Shown one piece after another: positions 7,951 to 17,747 of a DNA stretch of 42,112 bases. The stretch lies in NCBI GenBank assembly GCA_014382365.1, contig JACNJW010000025.1, forward strand, positions 1-42,112, given 5' to 3'. Under the pieces are notes generated by a model. It was not told the origin of the DNA. It saw nothing but the letters and a program-made list of their open reading frames with translations, and did no database searches. The DNA comes from SAR324 cluster bacterium (GTDB taxonomy: Bacteria > SAR324 > NAC60-12). The translations under genes and the position numbers were made by a program. Positions within the stretch are counted from its first letter, which is position 1; the number at the start of each line of letters is the position of its first letter.

Positions 7951-10011
7951 ATGTTTGAAAAAATTTTAATTGCCAATCGTGGAGAAATTGCCTGCAGAAT
8001 TGTCAGGACCTGCAGCAGGCTGGGAATCCGCACTGTTGCCGTCTACTCTACAGCAGACGCCGGAGCACTCCACGTGCAACTTGCAGATGAAGCCGTTTTT
8101 ATCGGAGAGGCTCCACCTGTTGAATCGTATCTTAAAATTGACAAAATTATGGCAGCAGCTAAGAAATGTGCTGCTCAGGCCATACATCCAGGTTATGGCT
8201 TTTTGGCAGAGAATGCGGAATTTGCTCGTCAATGCTCAAAAGCCGGAATTGTTTTTATTGGACCGTCTGTTGAAGCAATCGAGAAAATGGGAGCCAAAGA
8301 TCAGGCCAAAAGTGTGATGGAAGCCGCTGGTGTTCCAGTTGTTCCCGGATACAATGGTGCAGAACAAAGTCCGGATTTCCTGCATGCGGAGGCGGAAAAG
8401 ATCGGCTATCCCTTAATAATAAAAGCTGTTCTCGGTGGAGGCGGAAAGGGAATGCGGGTAGTTCGGCAGAAAGAAGATTTTATTGCAGCACTTGAATCTG
8501 CCAAAAACGAAGCGGGGAAAGCCTTTGGTGATGAAAGGGTCATTCTGGAGAGTTTCATCAGCGGTCCGCGTCATATAGAATTTCAGATTTTTGGAGATTT
8601 ACAGGGTAATGTAGTTCATCTGTTTGAACGTGATTGTTCACTGCAGAGACGTCACCAGAAAATCATTGAAGAATCTCCTTCACCTTTTCTTGATCAAAAA
8701 CTACGAACTAAAATGGCGGCGGCAGCCGTAGCTGCAGCAAATGCTGTAAAATATGCCGGTGCAGGAACAGTTGAATTTATTGTTGGAGCTGACCGTAGTT
8801 TCTTCTTCATGGAAATGAATACACGTTTGCAGGTCGAGCATCCGGTTACAGAAATGATCAGTGGTCTTGATCTGGTTGAGTGGCAGTTGCTTGTTGCTGC
8901 AGGTGAGGTACTGCCCTTAAGCCAGGCAGAAATAAAGCAAAGTGGACATGCAATTGAAGCCAGAATATATGCAGAAAATCCTGAATCCGGATTTTTACCC
9001 AGTATTGGAACCCTGCGGCGTCTGGTCTTTCCGGACAAGATTAACAATAATCAAAAAGCAGTCAGAATTGACGGTCTTGCGGATTTAAAGATCAGAATCG
9101 ATACTGGCGTTGAAGAAGGTGGAGAAATCAGCATACATTATGATCCAATGCTGGCCAAATTAATAGTACATTCCGATTCACGTAAACAGGCCATCAGTTC
9201 GATGCAGTCAGCCTTAGCCTCCTGCGGTGTACTTGGGTTGCAGACAAATTTGGGATTTTTGCAGAGTATAATACAGCATCCTGATTTTGCTGCAGCTAAA
9301 ATGGATACACTCTTTGTTGATTCAAAGCTGGATTCACTACTGCAGAAAAAACAAATATCCGGTGACTGGATTTTCTGGGGGACGGCAATATTTTGTTTGC
9401 TTGCAGACTTCGAACTGGCTGAAGAGAAAGCCCAAAAAACTAATGAACCATGTTCTCCCTGGAACAATCTGGATAATTGGCGGGCTGGTAAGAAGCTGCC
9501 ACACAGAATACAACTACTGGATAATCATGGTGCAGAAAGGGAGGTCAGGATTATTAAAGCATTAAATAACTTTCGAATCCTGGACGAAACAACGGAGATA
9601 GTTGTTACTGTTAAAGTTCGTGGTGATTTGCTGCACCTGAACTGGAGTGGAAAAAATGCGGCAGAGTACGGACATCATTTGTTTGTGATAACACACAGGG
9701 AGCAACTGTTGGCAGTACATGAACAAGGACGGAATAATTTCACCAGGATTGATCCATTAGCTTTTGAACAAAGTGAGGAAAAAAGTGATTATCGACTTTC
9801 TGCACCCATGCCTGGTAATGTAATCCGTGTGCTGGTTAAAGCCGGAGAAAAAGTCAAATCAGGACAAGCTTTGTTAGTGATGGAGGCCATGAAAATGGAG
9901 CACACAATTGTTGCTCCTGCAGATGGAATTGTTGAAAAAGTGTTTTTTCAGCCTGGTGAGCTGGTGCAGAATGATGCAGAATTGGTTGAGTTTCAGGTTT
10001 TTGAGAATTAA
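7951..10011 (+). CDS. Acyl-CoA carboxylase alpha subunit (biotin carboxylase plus biotin carrier)
   Basis: 686 aa. It carboxylates its own biotin with bicarbonate and ATP, then passes the carboxyl group to a carboxyltransferase partner. Biotin carboxylase domain, residues 1 to about 445: N-terminal FEKILIANRGEIACRI, ATP-grasp glycine loop GGGGKGM (162-168), RRHQKIIEE (233-241) and MEMNTRLQVEHPVTE (287-301). A linker/BT region follows, then a biotinyl domain at about 610-686 with AMKMEHTIVAP, the biotin lysine being Lys648. The layout matches the alpha subunits of 3-methylcrotonyl-, propionyl- or acetyl-CoA carboxylases; the AMKMEHTI box is most often seen in MccA-like proteins. No beta (carboxyltransferase) subunit is adjacent, so the substrate cannot be settled. 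Only a weak AAGTAAG ribosome site precedes the ATG. Confidence 0.93.
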   Translation: MFEKILIANRGEIACRIVRTCSRLGIRTVAVYSTADAGALHVQLADEAVFIGEAPPVESYLKIDKIMAAAKKCAAQAIHPGYGFLAENAEFARQCSKAGIVFIGPSVEAIEKMGAKDQAKSVMEAAGVPVVPGYNGAEQSPDFLHAEAEKIGYPLIIKAVLGGGGKGMRVVRQKEDFIAALESAKNEAGKAFGDERVILESFISGPRHIEFQIFGDLQGNVVHLFERDCSLQRRHQKIIEESPSPFLDQKLRTKMAAAAVAAANAVKYAGAGTVEFIVGADRSFFFMEMNTRLQVEHPVTEMISGLDLVEWQLLVAAGEVLPLSQAEIKQSGHAIEARIYAENPESGFLPSIGTLRRLVFPDKINNNQKAVRIDGLADLKIRIDTGVEEGGEISIHYDPMLAKLIVHSDSRKQAISSMQSALASCGVLGLQTNLGFLQSIIQHPDFAAAKMDTLFVDSKLDSLLQKKQISGDWIFWGTAIFCLLADFELAEEKAQKTNEPCSPWNNLDNWRAGKKLPHRIQLLDNHGAEREVRIIKALNNFRILDETTEIVVTVKVRGDLLHLNWSGKNAAEYGHHLFVITHREQLLAVHEQGRNNFTRIDPLAFEQSEEKSDYRLSAPMPGNVIRVLVKAGEKVKSGQALLVMEAMKMEHTIVAPADGIVEKVFFQPGELVQNDAELVEFQVFEN

Positions 10012-10079
10012 ACTATTGTTAGTTGTCAAAGTTATATCTACTAATATGACTTTAAAATAAATTTTAGCCGATGATTTAA

Positions 10080-10472
10080 ATGACAGAAATTAAATTACCA
10101 ATGAAAAAAATATTGGTGGTTGAAGATGATCCGATAATTATCATCTCACTGGAATTCCTGATGGAGCAAAATGGCTATCAGGTCTTGACGGCAATCAATG
10201 GTGAAGATGCGTTGGAATTGGCAAAACGCCAGCTGCCGGATTTGATCCTGTTGGATGTAATGCTGCCAGGAGGTTCCGGATACGAGATTTGTCATAAACT
10301 GCGGGCACTGAAAAAAATGACTAAAACAAAAATAGTGCTGCTGACTGCACGTGGGCGCGGTGTGGATGTTCAGAAGGGGCTGGATGCAGGAGCAGATACT
10401 TATATCACAAAACCCTTTTCAACTGTGGATTTAGTCAAAACCGTGAAAGATTTATTGGCTGATGAAGACTGA
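10080..10472 (+). CDS. Single-domain response regulator (CheY/Spo0F type)
   Basis: 130 aa consisting of one receiver domain and nothing else. The acidic pair Glu15-Asp16-Asp17, phospho-acceptor Asp59 (LILLDVMLPGG), Thr89 and Lys111 (ITKPF) are all in place. An internal ATG at 10101 (residue 8) is an alternative start and would sit closer to the usual domain boundary. Its stop codon overlaps the start of the histidine kinase gene by 11 bases, implying translational coupling. With no output domain it probably acts on the neighbouring kinase or shuttles phosphate in a relay. Confidence 0.93.
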   Translation: MTEIKLPMKKILVVEDDPIIIISLEFLMEQNGYQVLTAINGEDALELAKRQLPDLILLDVMLPGGSGYEICHKLRALKKMTKTKIVLLTARGRGVDVQKGLDAGADTYITKPFSTVDLVKTVKDLLADED

Positions 10473-11220
10473 AATAGAAAACAATCTGCAGTCTTCTGCT
10501 GAGGAAAATGCGAGTCTACAGGTTAAGATTCGTCAGCAGTCAGAGTCAATTCGGATGTTGCAGGAACAGTTGGATGCTGCGGAAATGCAGATTAAAGCGG
10601 CCCGTGGTGAAGAGGAAGTGTTGCGGCAGGAAGTGCATCACCGAGTAAAAAACAATCTGCAGATTATCTCCAGCATTCTAAGTCTTTATACCGGCAATAT
10701 TGCTGATCCGAACATTGAGGCGGTGCTGAAAAATACTCATAGCCGGGTAGCAACTATTTCTCTAATTCACAAACAATTATATGACTCCAGCAGTCTGGCT
10801 GAAATTGATATGCAGGAATATGTGAACAGCCAAATCAAAGATATACTCTCAATCTATCCTATCCGATCTCCAAAAATAGTTCTGAAGCTCGAACTTGAAC
10901 CTGTGGTGCTGGATGTAGATCGAGCTATTCATTGTGCATTATTGATTAACGAACTGGTCGTCAATTCCATTTGGCATGCCTTTAGGGGCAGAGAACGTGG
11001 AGTACTGCAGATTTCCCTTGCCGAAAAAGCAAACGACAAACTTCGTTTGCTGGTAGCGGATGACGGAATTGGACTTCCAGTAGAAATTGATCTCAGTCAG
11101 ACAAAATCAATTGGCTTGAGGATGGCTTACAATTTTATACTTCGTCTGCAGGGTGAACTTGCTCTGAGTCGTGATAACGGAACTAGTTATCAAATCGACT
11201 TTCCTAAACACAACTTTTAA
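10462..11220 (+). CDS. Soluble HisKA_2-type sensor histidine kinase
   Basis: 252 aa with no membrane segment, so cytoplasmic. Residues 1-55 form a Glu/Gln-rich coiled coil. The phosphorylation box EVHHRVKNNLQIISSIL follows, with His60 the likely phosphorylated residue (HRxKN type of the HisKA_2/HWE class). The ATPase domain has its N box (INELVVNSIWHAF), G1 box (ADDGIGLP) and G2 box (SIGLRMAYNFI). There is no sensory domain of its own; the upstream receiver, whose gene overlaps by 11 bases, may provide the input. The downstream receiver-PAS-LuxR gene begins 11 bp after its stop. The three genes form a compact signalling operon whose signal is unknown. Confidence 0.93.
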   Translation: MKTEIENNLQSSAEENASLQVKIRQQSESIRMLQEQLDAAEMQIKAARGEEEVLRQEVHHRVKNNLQIISSILSLYTGNIADPNIEAVLKNTHSRVATISLIHKQLYDSSSLAEIDMQEYVNSQIKDILSIYPIRSPKIVLKLELEPVVLDVDRAIHCALLINELVVNSIWHAFRGRERGVLQISLAEKANDKLRLLVADDGIGLPVEIDLSQTKSIGLRMAYNFILRLQGELALSRDNGTSYQIDFPKHNF

Positions 11221-11230
11221 AAAATCACAG

Positions 11231-12235
11231 ATGAGCAAATCCGGAATTCTGATCGTTGAGGATGAAGTGCTGATTGCCATGGATATCCAGCAAAAATTGG
11301 AGAAATTTGGCTATAGTGTCTGCGGAATTGCTGCTTCCGGAGAGGCAGCATTGGTCAAAGTGATTGAAACCCAGCCGGAATTGATTCTCATGGATATTGT
11401 GATTCAGGGCCGTATGGATGGAATTGAGACTGCAAAGAAAATTCAGGAACAGTTCGGAATACCAGTGATCTATCTGACGGCATACAGTGACGAAAAGAAT
11501 TTACGCCGGGCCAAAATTACTCAGCCCTCAGGTTATCTGCTCAAACCGTACAGTGAGCGGGAACTGGAAATCACAATCGAACTGGCTCTCCACAAGAAGC
11601 AAATGAGCAATCGACTTGAGAATCAACAACATTGGTATGCAACCATTCTCAAATCATTAGGTGAGGCAATTATCACTTTTGATACTGACCAGACAGTGCT
11701 TTATATAAATCCAGCAGCAGAAGCACTGGTCAATCGACAAGCAACTGCTGCGGTAGGTAATCCTTTGGCACTTTGTTGTCGGCTGCAGTCTGCAGGTGGA
11801 GTTTGGGATCTGCAGCATTGCTTGAAGCAAGTGCTCGAGCAGGGTGTTAGAGTTCAAAAGTTTGATCTGCAGTTGACTGATGATCCGGCTCAAACAGTAG
11901 TTGATTTGTCTGTTGTGCCCATCCTGGGTGAGCAAGGTCAGATAAAAGGAGGGGTTGCAGTTCTTCATGATAAAACAGAAACCAGGCTCTTGCTGCAAAA
12001 ACTGGATGAGCAGGTCAATGATGCAGCGACCAAGGATTTGCTGACATATCGAGAAAAACAGGTACTGCAATTTTTAGTGGAAGGCCAGGCAACAAAACAA
12101 CTGGCGGACACACTGGGCATCAGCCCGCGGACCGTTGAGTTCCACCGTTACAACCTCATGCGAAAACTCCAGGTAGAGGATATTCCTTCTCTGGTACGTC
12201 GGGCTTTATCACAAGGCCTGGTTGATCTTGAATGA
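11231..12235 (+). CDS. Response regulator: receiver, PAS, LuxR-type HTH
   Basis: 334 aa from the ATG at 11231. An in-frame GTG at 11171 lies inside the kinase gene and would add 20 residues ahead of a normal receiver start. Receiver domain at 3-120 with Glu10-Asp11-Glu12, phospho-acceptor Asp55 (LILMDIVIQG) and Lys105. A PAS domain at about 132-250 (GEAIITFDTDQTVLYINPAAEAL) is followed by a short linker and a LuxR/FixJ helix-turn-helix at about 270-330 (LTYREKQVLQFLVEG, then the recognition helix SPRTVEFHRYNLMRKL). It should bind DNA when phosphorylated by the kinase upstream. A PAS domain between receiver and HTH is an unusual order and could add a second input such as a ligand, redox state or flavin. 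Confidence 0.92.
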   Translation: MSKSGILIVEDEVLIAMDIQQKLEKFGYSVCGIAASGEAALVKVIETQPELILMDIVIQGRMDGIETAKKIQEQFGIPVIYLTAYSDEKNLRRAKITQPSGYLLKPYSERELEITIELALHKKQMSNRLENQQHWYATILKSLGEAIITFDTDQTVLYINPAAEALVNRQATAAVGNPLALCCRLQSAGGVWDLQHCLKQVLEQGVRVQKFDLQLTDDPAQTVVDLSVVPILGEQGQIKGGVAVLHDKTETRLLLQKLDEQVNDAATKDLLTYREKQVLQFLVEGQATKQLADTLGISPRTVEFHRYNLMRKLQVEDIPSLVRRALSQGLVDLE

Positions 12236-12534
12236 GCGTTTTTGAATCCACAAATATATAATATTCAAATTTCCCCGTAATTTTTCTAGGGACTTTTCCG
12301 AGTTTATTCCTTAAAGCAATTAAGTAGACTTACTCTGCTTATACTTACAAAGTGTGTTGGTTGATATTATGTTTGTATAAGCATTGTCAATAACTGACAG
12401 CCGTGTAAGGGGGTTGATATTTTTCGAGGATGTTTCAGTAAATTGCTTGTAAATAAACTGCTGTATCTTTGATTGTTTCTTTGTGGGACTGTCATCACTT
12501 TAATTGTAAATGTCATGATAAGGAGATATGCCTT
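12236..12534 (+). promoter_or_regulatory. Leader of the transport operon
   Basis: About 300 bp with no gene. TTTGAAT (12241-12247) and ATTCAAA (12263-12269) form a hairpin just after the response regulator gene. TGTCA-N5-TGACA (12385-12399) is an inverted repeat suited to a regulator dimer. The stretch should contain the promoter of the five-gene transporter operon; I could not pick a convincing -35/-10 pair. AGGAG at 12521-12525 is the ribosome-binding site of the next gene. Confidence 0.4.
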
Positions 12535-13893
12535 ATGACTGATCGAAAAAAAGAGGCCCGCGAATGGTCTCGTCGTCAAATGCTGAAGACCAGTGCTGCT
12601 GGAGCAGCTTTGGCAACCGCAGGTAGCCCAATGTTCTTTGTAAAGAATGCCTGGGCCGCAAAATTCCGCAATGATCCGGGAAGCAGTTCCAGCATCACTT
12701 TGGGATTTAATGTCCCGCAAACTGGTGCATATTCCGATGAGGGTGCGGATGAATTGCGTGCATACAAACTGGCAGTACAACATCTCAACGGCGAAGGTGA
12801 CGGTGGAATGTTAAATACCATGACTCCAAAATCCTTGAAAGGGAATGGCGTCTTGGGTAAAAAAGTAAAATTTGTTACCGGTGATACCCAAACCAAATCA
12901 GATGCTGCTCGTGCATCAGCCAAGCGTATGATTGAAAAAGATGGTGTACTGATGGTGACAGGAGGTTCTTCTTCTGGTGTAGCGATTGCTGTTCAAGGAC
13001 TCTGCCAGGAAAATGGAATTATCTTTATGGCAGGTTTGACCCACTCAAATGATACAACCGGAAAAGACAAAAAGCGTTATGGCTTCCGTCACTTTTTCAA
13101 TGCCTATATGTCCGGTGCCGCACTGGGACCTGTTCTTGAAAAAGAGTATGGGAATCAACGCAAAGCATATCATTTGACTGCAGACTATACTTGGGGTTGG
13201 ACTCAAGAAGAGTCGATGCGTAAATTTACAGAAGCACTTGGATGGCAGACAACTGCGGCAGTAAAAACCCCAGTTGGTGCCGGTGACTTCTCACAGTACA
13301 TCACACCTGTTTTAAACTCCGGTGCAGATGTGCTGATCCTGAACCATTATGGTAAGGATATGATCAACTCCCTGACCCAGGCAGTTCAATTCGGATTACG
13401 TGACAAACAGGTAAATGGTAAGAATTTTGAGATAGTTGTGCCTCTGTTTTCACGACTGATGGCTCAAGGTGCCGGCGAAAACATTAAAGGAATTCTTGGT
13501 TCTACCAACTGGAACTGGTCCTTGAAAGATGCTGGTTCACAAGCATTTGTGAAATCTTTTGGTCAGGCTTACGGTTTTCCACCATCTATGGCTGCACATA
13601 CATGTTATGTTCAGACTTTGCTGTATGCAAATGCCTGTGAAATGGCAGGTTCCTTTTATCCGCCGGAAGTGATCAAGGCAATGGAAGGCTTCAAGTTCGA
13701 CGGTATGGGTAATGGTGCTACTGAGTACCGCGCAGAAGATCATCAGTGCTTCAAGGATGTATTGGTTGTGCGTGGAAACAACAACCCAAGCAGTCAGTTT
13801 GACTTATTGGAAGTTGTACAAGAAGTACCTCGCTCACAAGTTGAGTATGACGCTGCCATCTTTGGCGGTGCATTGGGCCCATACAAGGTCTAA
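12535..13893 (+). CDS. Tat-exported substrate-binding protein of a branched-chain amino acid/amide ABC transporter
   Basis: 452 aa. The ATG at 12535 is chosen because AGGAG lies nine bases upstream; the open frame extends back to 12469 but that part has no signal-peptide character. The N-terminus is a twin-arginine signal (EWSRRQMLKTSAAG, Arg13-Arg14) with cleavage near NAWAA, so the protein would be exported folded. The body is a type I periplasmic binding fold of the LivK/AmiC/UrtA class: ITLGFNVPQTGAYSDEG, VTGGSSSGVAIAVQGLCQE, YTWGWTQEES, NSGADVLILNHYG. It supplies substrate to the permease and ATPases encoded next. The ligand (branched-chain amino acid, amide, urea or similar) cannot be told from sequence by eye. 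Tat export is less common than Sec for this family. Confidence 0.92.
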   Translation: MTDRKKEAREWSRRQMLKTSAAGAALATAGSPMFFVKNAWAAKFRNDPGSSSSITLGFNVPQTGAYSDEGADELRAYKLAVQHLNGEGDGGMLNTMTPKSLKGNGVLGKKVKFVTGDTQTKSDAARASAKRMIEKDGVLMVTGGSSSGVAIAVQGLCQENGIIFMAGLTHSNDTTGKDKKRYGFRHFFNAYMSGAALGPVLEKEYGNQRKAYHLTADYTWGWTQEESMRKFTEALGWQTTAAVKTPVGAGDFSQYITPVLNSGADVLILNHYGKDMINSLTQAVQFGLRDKQVNGKNFEIVVPLFSRLMAQGAGENIKGILGSTNWNWSLKDAGSQAFVKSFGQAYGFPPSMAAHTCYVQTLLYANACEMAGSFYPPEVIKAMEGFKFDGMGNGATEYRAEDHQCFKDVLVVRGNNNPSSQFDLLEVVQEVPRSQVEYDAAIFGGALGPYKV

Positions 13894-13916
13894 TAAAATA
13901 AGCAGGGTTTAGAAAA

Positions 13917-13956
13917 GAGGGTTCAGGGGAACACACTTCCCTTGAATCCAGCCCTC
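13917..13956 (+). terminator. Hairpin between binding protein and permease genes
   Basis: GAGGGTTCAGGGGAA (13917-13931) pairs, with small mismatches, with TTCCCTTGAATCCAGCCCTC (13937-13956) around CACAC. No T tract follows. Such hairpins after the first gene of binding-protein operons often protect the upstream mRNA or partly stop transcription, so that the binding protein is made in excess. That role here is inference. Confidence 0.55.
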
Positions 13957-14027
13957 AGATCCTGTAAACTCAATGTTGCTTCTTTTTATTACCTGAAATT
14001 TGATTTCTTAAAGCTGATTCCTTCAAA

Positions 14028-15044
14028 ATGGATGCTATATTCCTGCAAATTTTAAACGGCCTGGATAAAGGCGGTGCATATGCTTTGATTGCTCTGGGAC
14101 TGACACTGGTCTTTGGCACATTGGGTGTGGTCAACTTTGCACATGGTGCAGTTTTTATGTTAGGTGCTTTTTGTGCGGTAACTACTCAGCATTTATTAAC
14201 TTTTTCCAAAAAAGTAAAAGATGAAGGCATTACTTTTTTTGATGCCTACAAAGAAGTACCATACCTTGAAATATGGTGGGGTGAGACAGGAAGTTTTATC
14301 ATTGATTACAAAGTCCCGTTTTCCATCCTGCTGGCAGTACCGGTTATGCTGTTGATTGGTTTAGCAATGGAGCGGGGATTAATACGGTTTTTTTATAACC
14401 GTCCACATGCAGATCAAATACTGGTGACTTTTGGTTTGGCAATTGTGATTCAGGAAATTGTTAAATCCATTTATGGGGCAAATCCAATTCCAGTACCAGC
14501 CCCGGAAATTGTTTCCGGAAGTGCTAACATTGGAATTTTGCTTGGCTTGGGTGATTCAGTAGTTTATCCCTGGTGGCGTTTGATTTATTTAGCAAATGCT
14601 CTGGTGGTGATTGCTGCAGTTTTTTCATTTTTAAAATTTACGACTTACGGAATGGTGGTGCGTGCAGGTATGCAGGACCGTGAAACTGTCGGTCTGCTGG
14701 GAATAAATATTCAACATAGATTTACAGTTGTTTTTGGCTTAGCCTCAATTGTGGTTGGTATTGCCGGTGCTATGTATACTCCAATTCTGTCGCCTGACTA
14801 TCACATGGGAATGGATTTTCTGGTACTTTCATTTGTAGTAGTTGTTGTGGGAGGCATGGGTTCTCTTGAAGGTGCTGTGCTTGCCGGATTCATGTTAGGT
14901 GTTTTGCAGTCATTTGCAGCAATGAACGAAGTTAAAGCCGTCTTTCCTGGTATAGACCAGATTATAGTCTATCTTGTTGCCGTAATTATTCTGTTAACAC
15001 GTCCCCGTGGTTTGATGGGTCGCAAAGGGGTGATGGAGGACTGA
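14028..15044 (+). CDS. livH: Branched-chain amino acid/amide ABC transporter permease, LivH type
   Basis: 338 aa inner-membrane permease. Family signatures include [32 protein letters not shown] near the N-terminus (residues 9-40), [20 protein letters not shown] in the coupling loop to the ATPase, and [21 protein letters not shown] near the C-terminus. Residues about 50-90, containing [17 protein letters not shown] and WWGETGSF, form a hydrophilic insertion between membrane segments that most LivH proteins (about 290-310 aa) lack. It follows the binding protein gene and its hairpin and is tightly linked to livM, whose start lies one base after this stop. Confidence 0.93.
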   Translation: MDAIFLQILNGLDKGGAYALIALGLTLVFGTLGVVNFAHGAVFMLGAFCAVTTQHLLTFSKKVKDEGITFFDAYKEVPYLEIWWGETGSFIIDYKVPFSILLAVPVMLLIGLAMERGLIRFFYNRPHADQILVTFGLAIVIQEIVKSIYGANPIPVPAPEIVSGSANIGILLGLGDSVVYPWWRLIYLANALVVIAAVFSFLKFTTYGMVVRAGMQDRETVGLLGINIQHRFTVVFGLASIVVGIAGAMYTPILSPDYHMGMDFLVLSFVVVVVGGMGSLEGAVLAGFMLGVLQSFAAMNEVKAVFPGIDQIIVYLVAVIILLTRPRGLMGRKGVMED

Positions 15045-15045
15045 T

Positions 15046-16179
15046 ATGGATACAGTTTCACGCAAAGGCGAGTTGAGATTAATGCTGATATTTTCAGCAG
15101 CAGTTTTGTTAATGCCGGTTTGGTTGTCTCCATTTGGAGCAGCATATCCGGACTTGCTGCAGAAATTTGCTATTTTTGGTATTTTTGCAGTTGGATTTAA
15201 TATCCTGTTTGGCTTGACAGGTTACTTGTCTTTTGGGCATGCAGTATTTTTAGGCGTTGGCTCATATGCGGCAGTCTGGTCATTCAAATTGTTTACTATG
15301 AATGTGATTCCAGCAGTAATATTTGGAGTTATTTTCTCCGGAATATTTGCTGCCCTGATAGGGTTTGTCAGTTTGCGTCGTTCAGGAATATATTTTTCAA
15401 TTTTGACCCTGGCTTTTGCCCAAATGTCGTACAACCTGGCCTACTCAGTCTTGACTCCAATTACCAATGGAGAAACCGGATTGCAGTTGCGTCTGCATGA
15501 TTTAAGAATGATTGATGCACTTTTTATCGAAGCCGGTGAAGGTCTTCCTCTAACAAATTTGTTTGGAATCAAAATGAGCGGCTACCCAGGATTTTACTTC
15601 TGTGCGGTGTTATTAATCATTGGATTTTATCTGGCATTGAGAGTGAAAAACTCGCCCTTTGGTTTAGCCTTGAAGGCCATCAAATCAAACCAAACAAGAA
15701 TGGGCTATACCGGTTTTAATTCCCGTCCTTATATGCTGAGCGCGTTTATGATTTCCGGAATGTACGCAGGTTTGGCAGGAGCACTCCTTGCAGTTACTGA
15801 CCCACTGGCTGGTGCAGAACGCATGCAATGGACTGCTTCCGGAGAGGTCGTTTTAATGACTATATTAGGAGGAGCAGGCACACTGATAGGTCCTTTGCTT
15901 GGAGCAGGATTGATTAAGTATTTTGAAAACATTTTCTCTTCTTATGATGATTCTCTGCTGCATCAAGCCTTTTCCTATTTGCCGGATGCAATGAATGATG
16001 TGGTGGTGGGTATGATTTCGCCATTTGTCGGTGACGGTTGGCATTTGACTCTTGGAGCACTGTTTATGGTCATTATAATTTTTCTTCCTGGAGGAATAGT
16101 CGGCGGCATAACTCATCTTTGGCAGCGCTTGGTTAAAAAAAATCAGGAACCGACTGAAATGGAAGGAAAACAGCAATGA
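15046..16179 (+). CDS. livM: Branched-chain amino acid/amide ABC transporter permease, LivM type
   Basis: 377 aa inner-membrane permease, somewhat longer than usual. Characteristic stretches: [30 protein letters not shown] (about 47-76), [20 protein letters not shown] (about 110-129), [23 protein letters not shown] in the ATPase coupling loop, and [22 protein letters not shown] lies just before the start, and the start is one base after livH ends. The last bases overlap livG as ATGA, so the whole set is translationally coupled. Confidence 0.93.
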   Translation: MDTVSRKGELRLMLIFSAAVLLMPVWLSPFGAAYPDLLQKFAIFGIFAVGFNILFGLTGYLSFGHAVFLGVGSYAAVWSFKLFTMNVIPAVIFGVIFSGIFAALIGFVSLRRSGIYFSILTLAFAQMSYNLAYSVLTPITNGETGLQLRLHDLRMIDALFIEAGEGLPLTNLFGIKMSGYPGFYFCAVLLIIGFYLALRVKNSPFGLALKAIKSNQTRMGYTGFNSRPYMLSAFMISGMYAGLAGALLAVTDPLAGAERMQWTASGEVVLMTILGGAGTLIGPLLGAGLIKYFENIFSSYDDSLLHQAFSYLPDAMNDVVVGMISPFVGDGWHLTLGALFMVIIIFLPGGIVGGITHLWQRLVKKNQEPTEMEGKQQ

Positions 16180-16934
16180 CTACTGTTTTGAATGTCAGTG
16201 GGGTCAATAAGCGTTTTGGAGGTTTACAGGCTCTGGATAATGTGAATTTGAAAGTTGAAGAAGGCCAGACACTGGCAATCATTGGTCCCAACGGTGCTGG
16301 CAAATCTACTTTATTAAATGTCTGCATTGGACGTATTACTCCGGATACCGGCAGTGTGGAGTTTCATGGAGAAATACTGACTGGTAAACATCCCTATGAA
16401 ATAAATCAAGCTGGAGTGGCCAGGGTTTTCCAAACTCCTGAAATCTTTACTGAGTTGAATTTACTTGAAAATGTGATGATTCCTGCACTTTCAAAAAGAG
16501 ATGGAACTTATCATTTTAATATTATTGCCAGAATGAAAGAAGAAAAACAAATTCAGGCTGAAGCACTTCATTTTCTTGAAGACTTTGGGTTGGAAGAGCA
16601 GCGTTTTTCTGATGCAGGAAGTCTCTCGAGAGGAGACAAAAGACGTTTGGAACTGGCTATGTGTCTGGTTCAACATCCAAAATTATTGCTGCTGGATGAA
16701 CCAACTGCAGGAATGTCTCGACTTGATACCAATTCTACGATTGAGCTTTTGAAAAAAATAAAGGAAAGAGGCATGACAAAAATTATTATTGAGCATGATA
16801 TGCAGGTTGTATTTAGTCTGGCGGACAAAATTGTTGTTTTGGCACAGGGAGCAATCATTGCGGAAGGTACTCCGGATGAAGTGAAAAATAATCCAAAAGT
16901 TCAGGAAGCATATTTGGGAGATGAACACGCATGA
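16176..16934 (+). CDS. livG: Branched-chain amino acid/amide ABC transporter ATPase, LivG type
   Basis: 252 aa cytoplasmic ATPase that drives the permease pair. Walker A is GPNGAGKS (37-44) and Walker B is [12 protein letters not shown]. The ABC signature reads [13 protein letters not shown] instead of the usual LSGGQ or LSYGQ; the second Gly is kept, so activity is likely. Downstream it has the switch His ([10 protein letters not shown]). It overlaps livM by ATGA at its start and livF by ATGA at its end. Confidence 0.94.
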   Translation: MTTVLNVSGVNKRFGGLQALDNVNLKVEEGQTLAIIGPNGAGKSTLLNVCIGRITPDTGSVEFHGEILTGKHPYEINQAGVARVFQTPEIFTELNLLENVMIPALSKRDGTYHFNIIARMKEEKQIQAEALHFLEDFGLEEQRFSDAGSLSRGDKRRLELAMCLVQHPKLLLLDEPTAGMSRLDTNSTIELLKKIKERGMTKIIIEHDMQVVFSLADKIVVLAQGAIIAEGTPDEVKNNPKVQEAYLGDEHA

Positions 16935-17698
16935 TTGAAAAGGTCGCCAGCCAAGATTCTGGACTAAAGAACAAACCAACAGCAAAAAACTTTCCAGCAT
17001 ATTTTTCGTGCTGGGATATTCATGCTTACTACGGTGAAAGTTATATCGTACAGGGTGTGAGTTTTGATGTTCGTGAAGGTGAAGTTATTGCGTTGCTTGG
17101 ACGTAATGGTGCAGGAAAAACTTCAACTCTCAGGACAATTGCCAGAACTGCAGATCCTCAATTAAAACATGGTGAAATATGGTTGGATCATCAGCCGCTT
17201 CACGATATGCCTTCCTACAAAGCGTCACAGGCAGGAGTCGCACTGGTTCCAGAAGATCGGCGGATTATTCCAGGACTAACTGTTGAAGAAAATTTAAAAC
17301 TGGCACAAATTGCAGAACCTCACGGTTGGTCAATAGATAGAATTTATGAGTATTTCCCAAGACTGGCAGAACGCCGTACTCAGGAAGGGATAACTTTGTC
17401 CGGTGGAGAACAACAAATGCTGGCCTTTGCCAGGGCGCTGGCACGTGACATAAAACTCTTGATGCTGGATGAACCGTTTGAAGGATTGGCGCCAAAAATA
17501 CGTCAGGAAATATCTAAAATTGTACTTGATATAAAAGAACTGGGTATCACCACGATTATTGTTGAACAAGATGCAATGGCAGTACTAAAACTGGCAGATC
17601 GGGCAATTATTTTGGATATGGGAGAAATAGTCTTCAATGGTACAGCAGAAGAGGTGAGAGAGAATAAAGAACTACGGGAACAGTATCTTGCCGTCTAG
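16931..17698 (+). CDS. livF: Branched-chain amino acid/amide ABC transporter ATPase, LivF type
   Basis: 255 aa, last gene of the transport operon. Walker A is GRNGAGKT (57-64), the signature is LSGGEQQMLAFARAL, Walker B is LLMLDEPFEGLAP and the switch is IIVEQDAMAVL. The N-terminus carries about 20 extra polar residues ([19 protein letters not shown]) before the usual start of the fold. An internal start is possible, but the ATGA overlap with livG favours the annotated one. It ends about 90 bp before the convergent kinase/transporter gene. Confidence 0.94.
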   Translation: MIEKVASQDSGLKNKPTAKNFPAYFSCWDIHAYYGESYIVQGVSFDVREGEVIALLGRNGAGKTSTLRTIARTADPQLKHGEIWLDHQPLHDMPSYKASQAGVALVPEDRRIIPGLTVEENLKLAQIAEPHGWSIDRIYEYFPRLAERRTQEGITLSGGEQQMLAFARALARDIKLLMLDEPFEGLAPKIRQEISKIVLDIKELGITTIIVEQDAMAVLKLADRAIILDMGEIVFNGTAEEVRENKELREQYLAV

Positions 17699-17747
17699 GA
17701 TTTACAAATTCAGCAACAAAAAGAAAACTCTTTATTTTTAAGCAGGA

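Noticed and set aside
11171..11230. GTG start for the receiver-PAS-LuxR protein
   Set aside because: It would overlap the kinase gene by 50 bases and add residues absent from receiver domains; the ATG at 11231 is at the usual domain edge.
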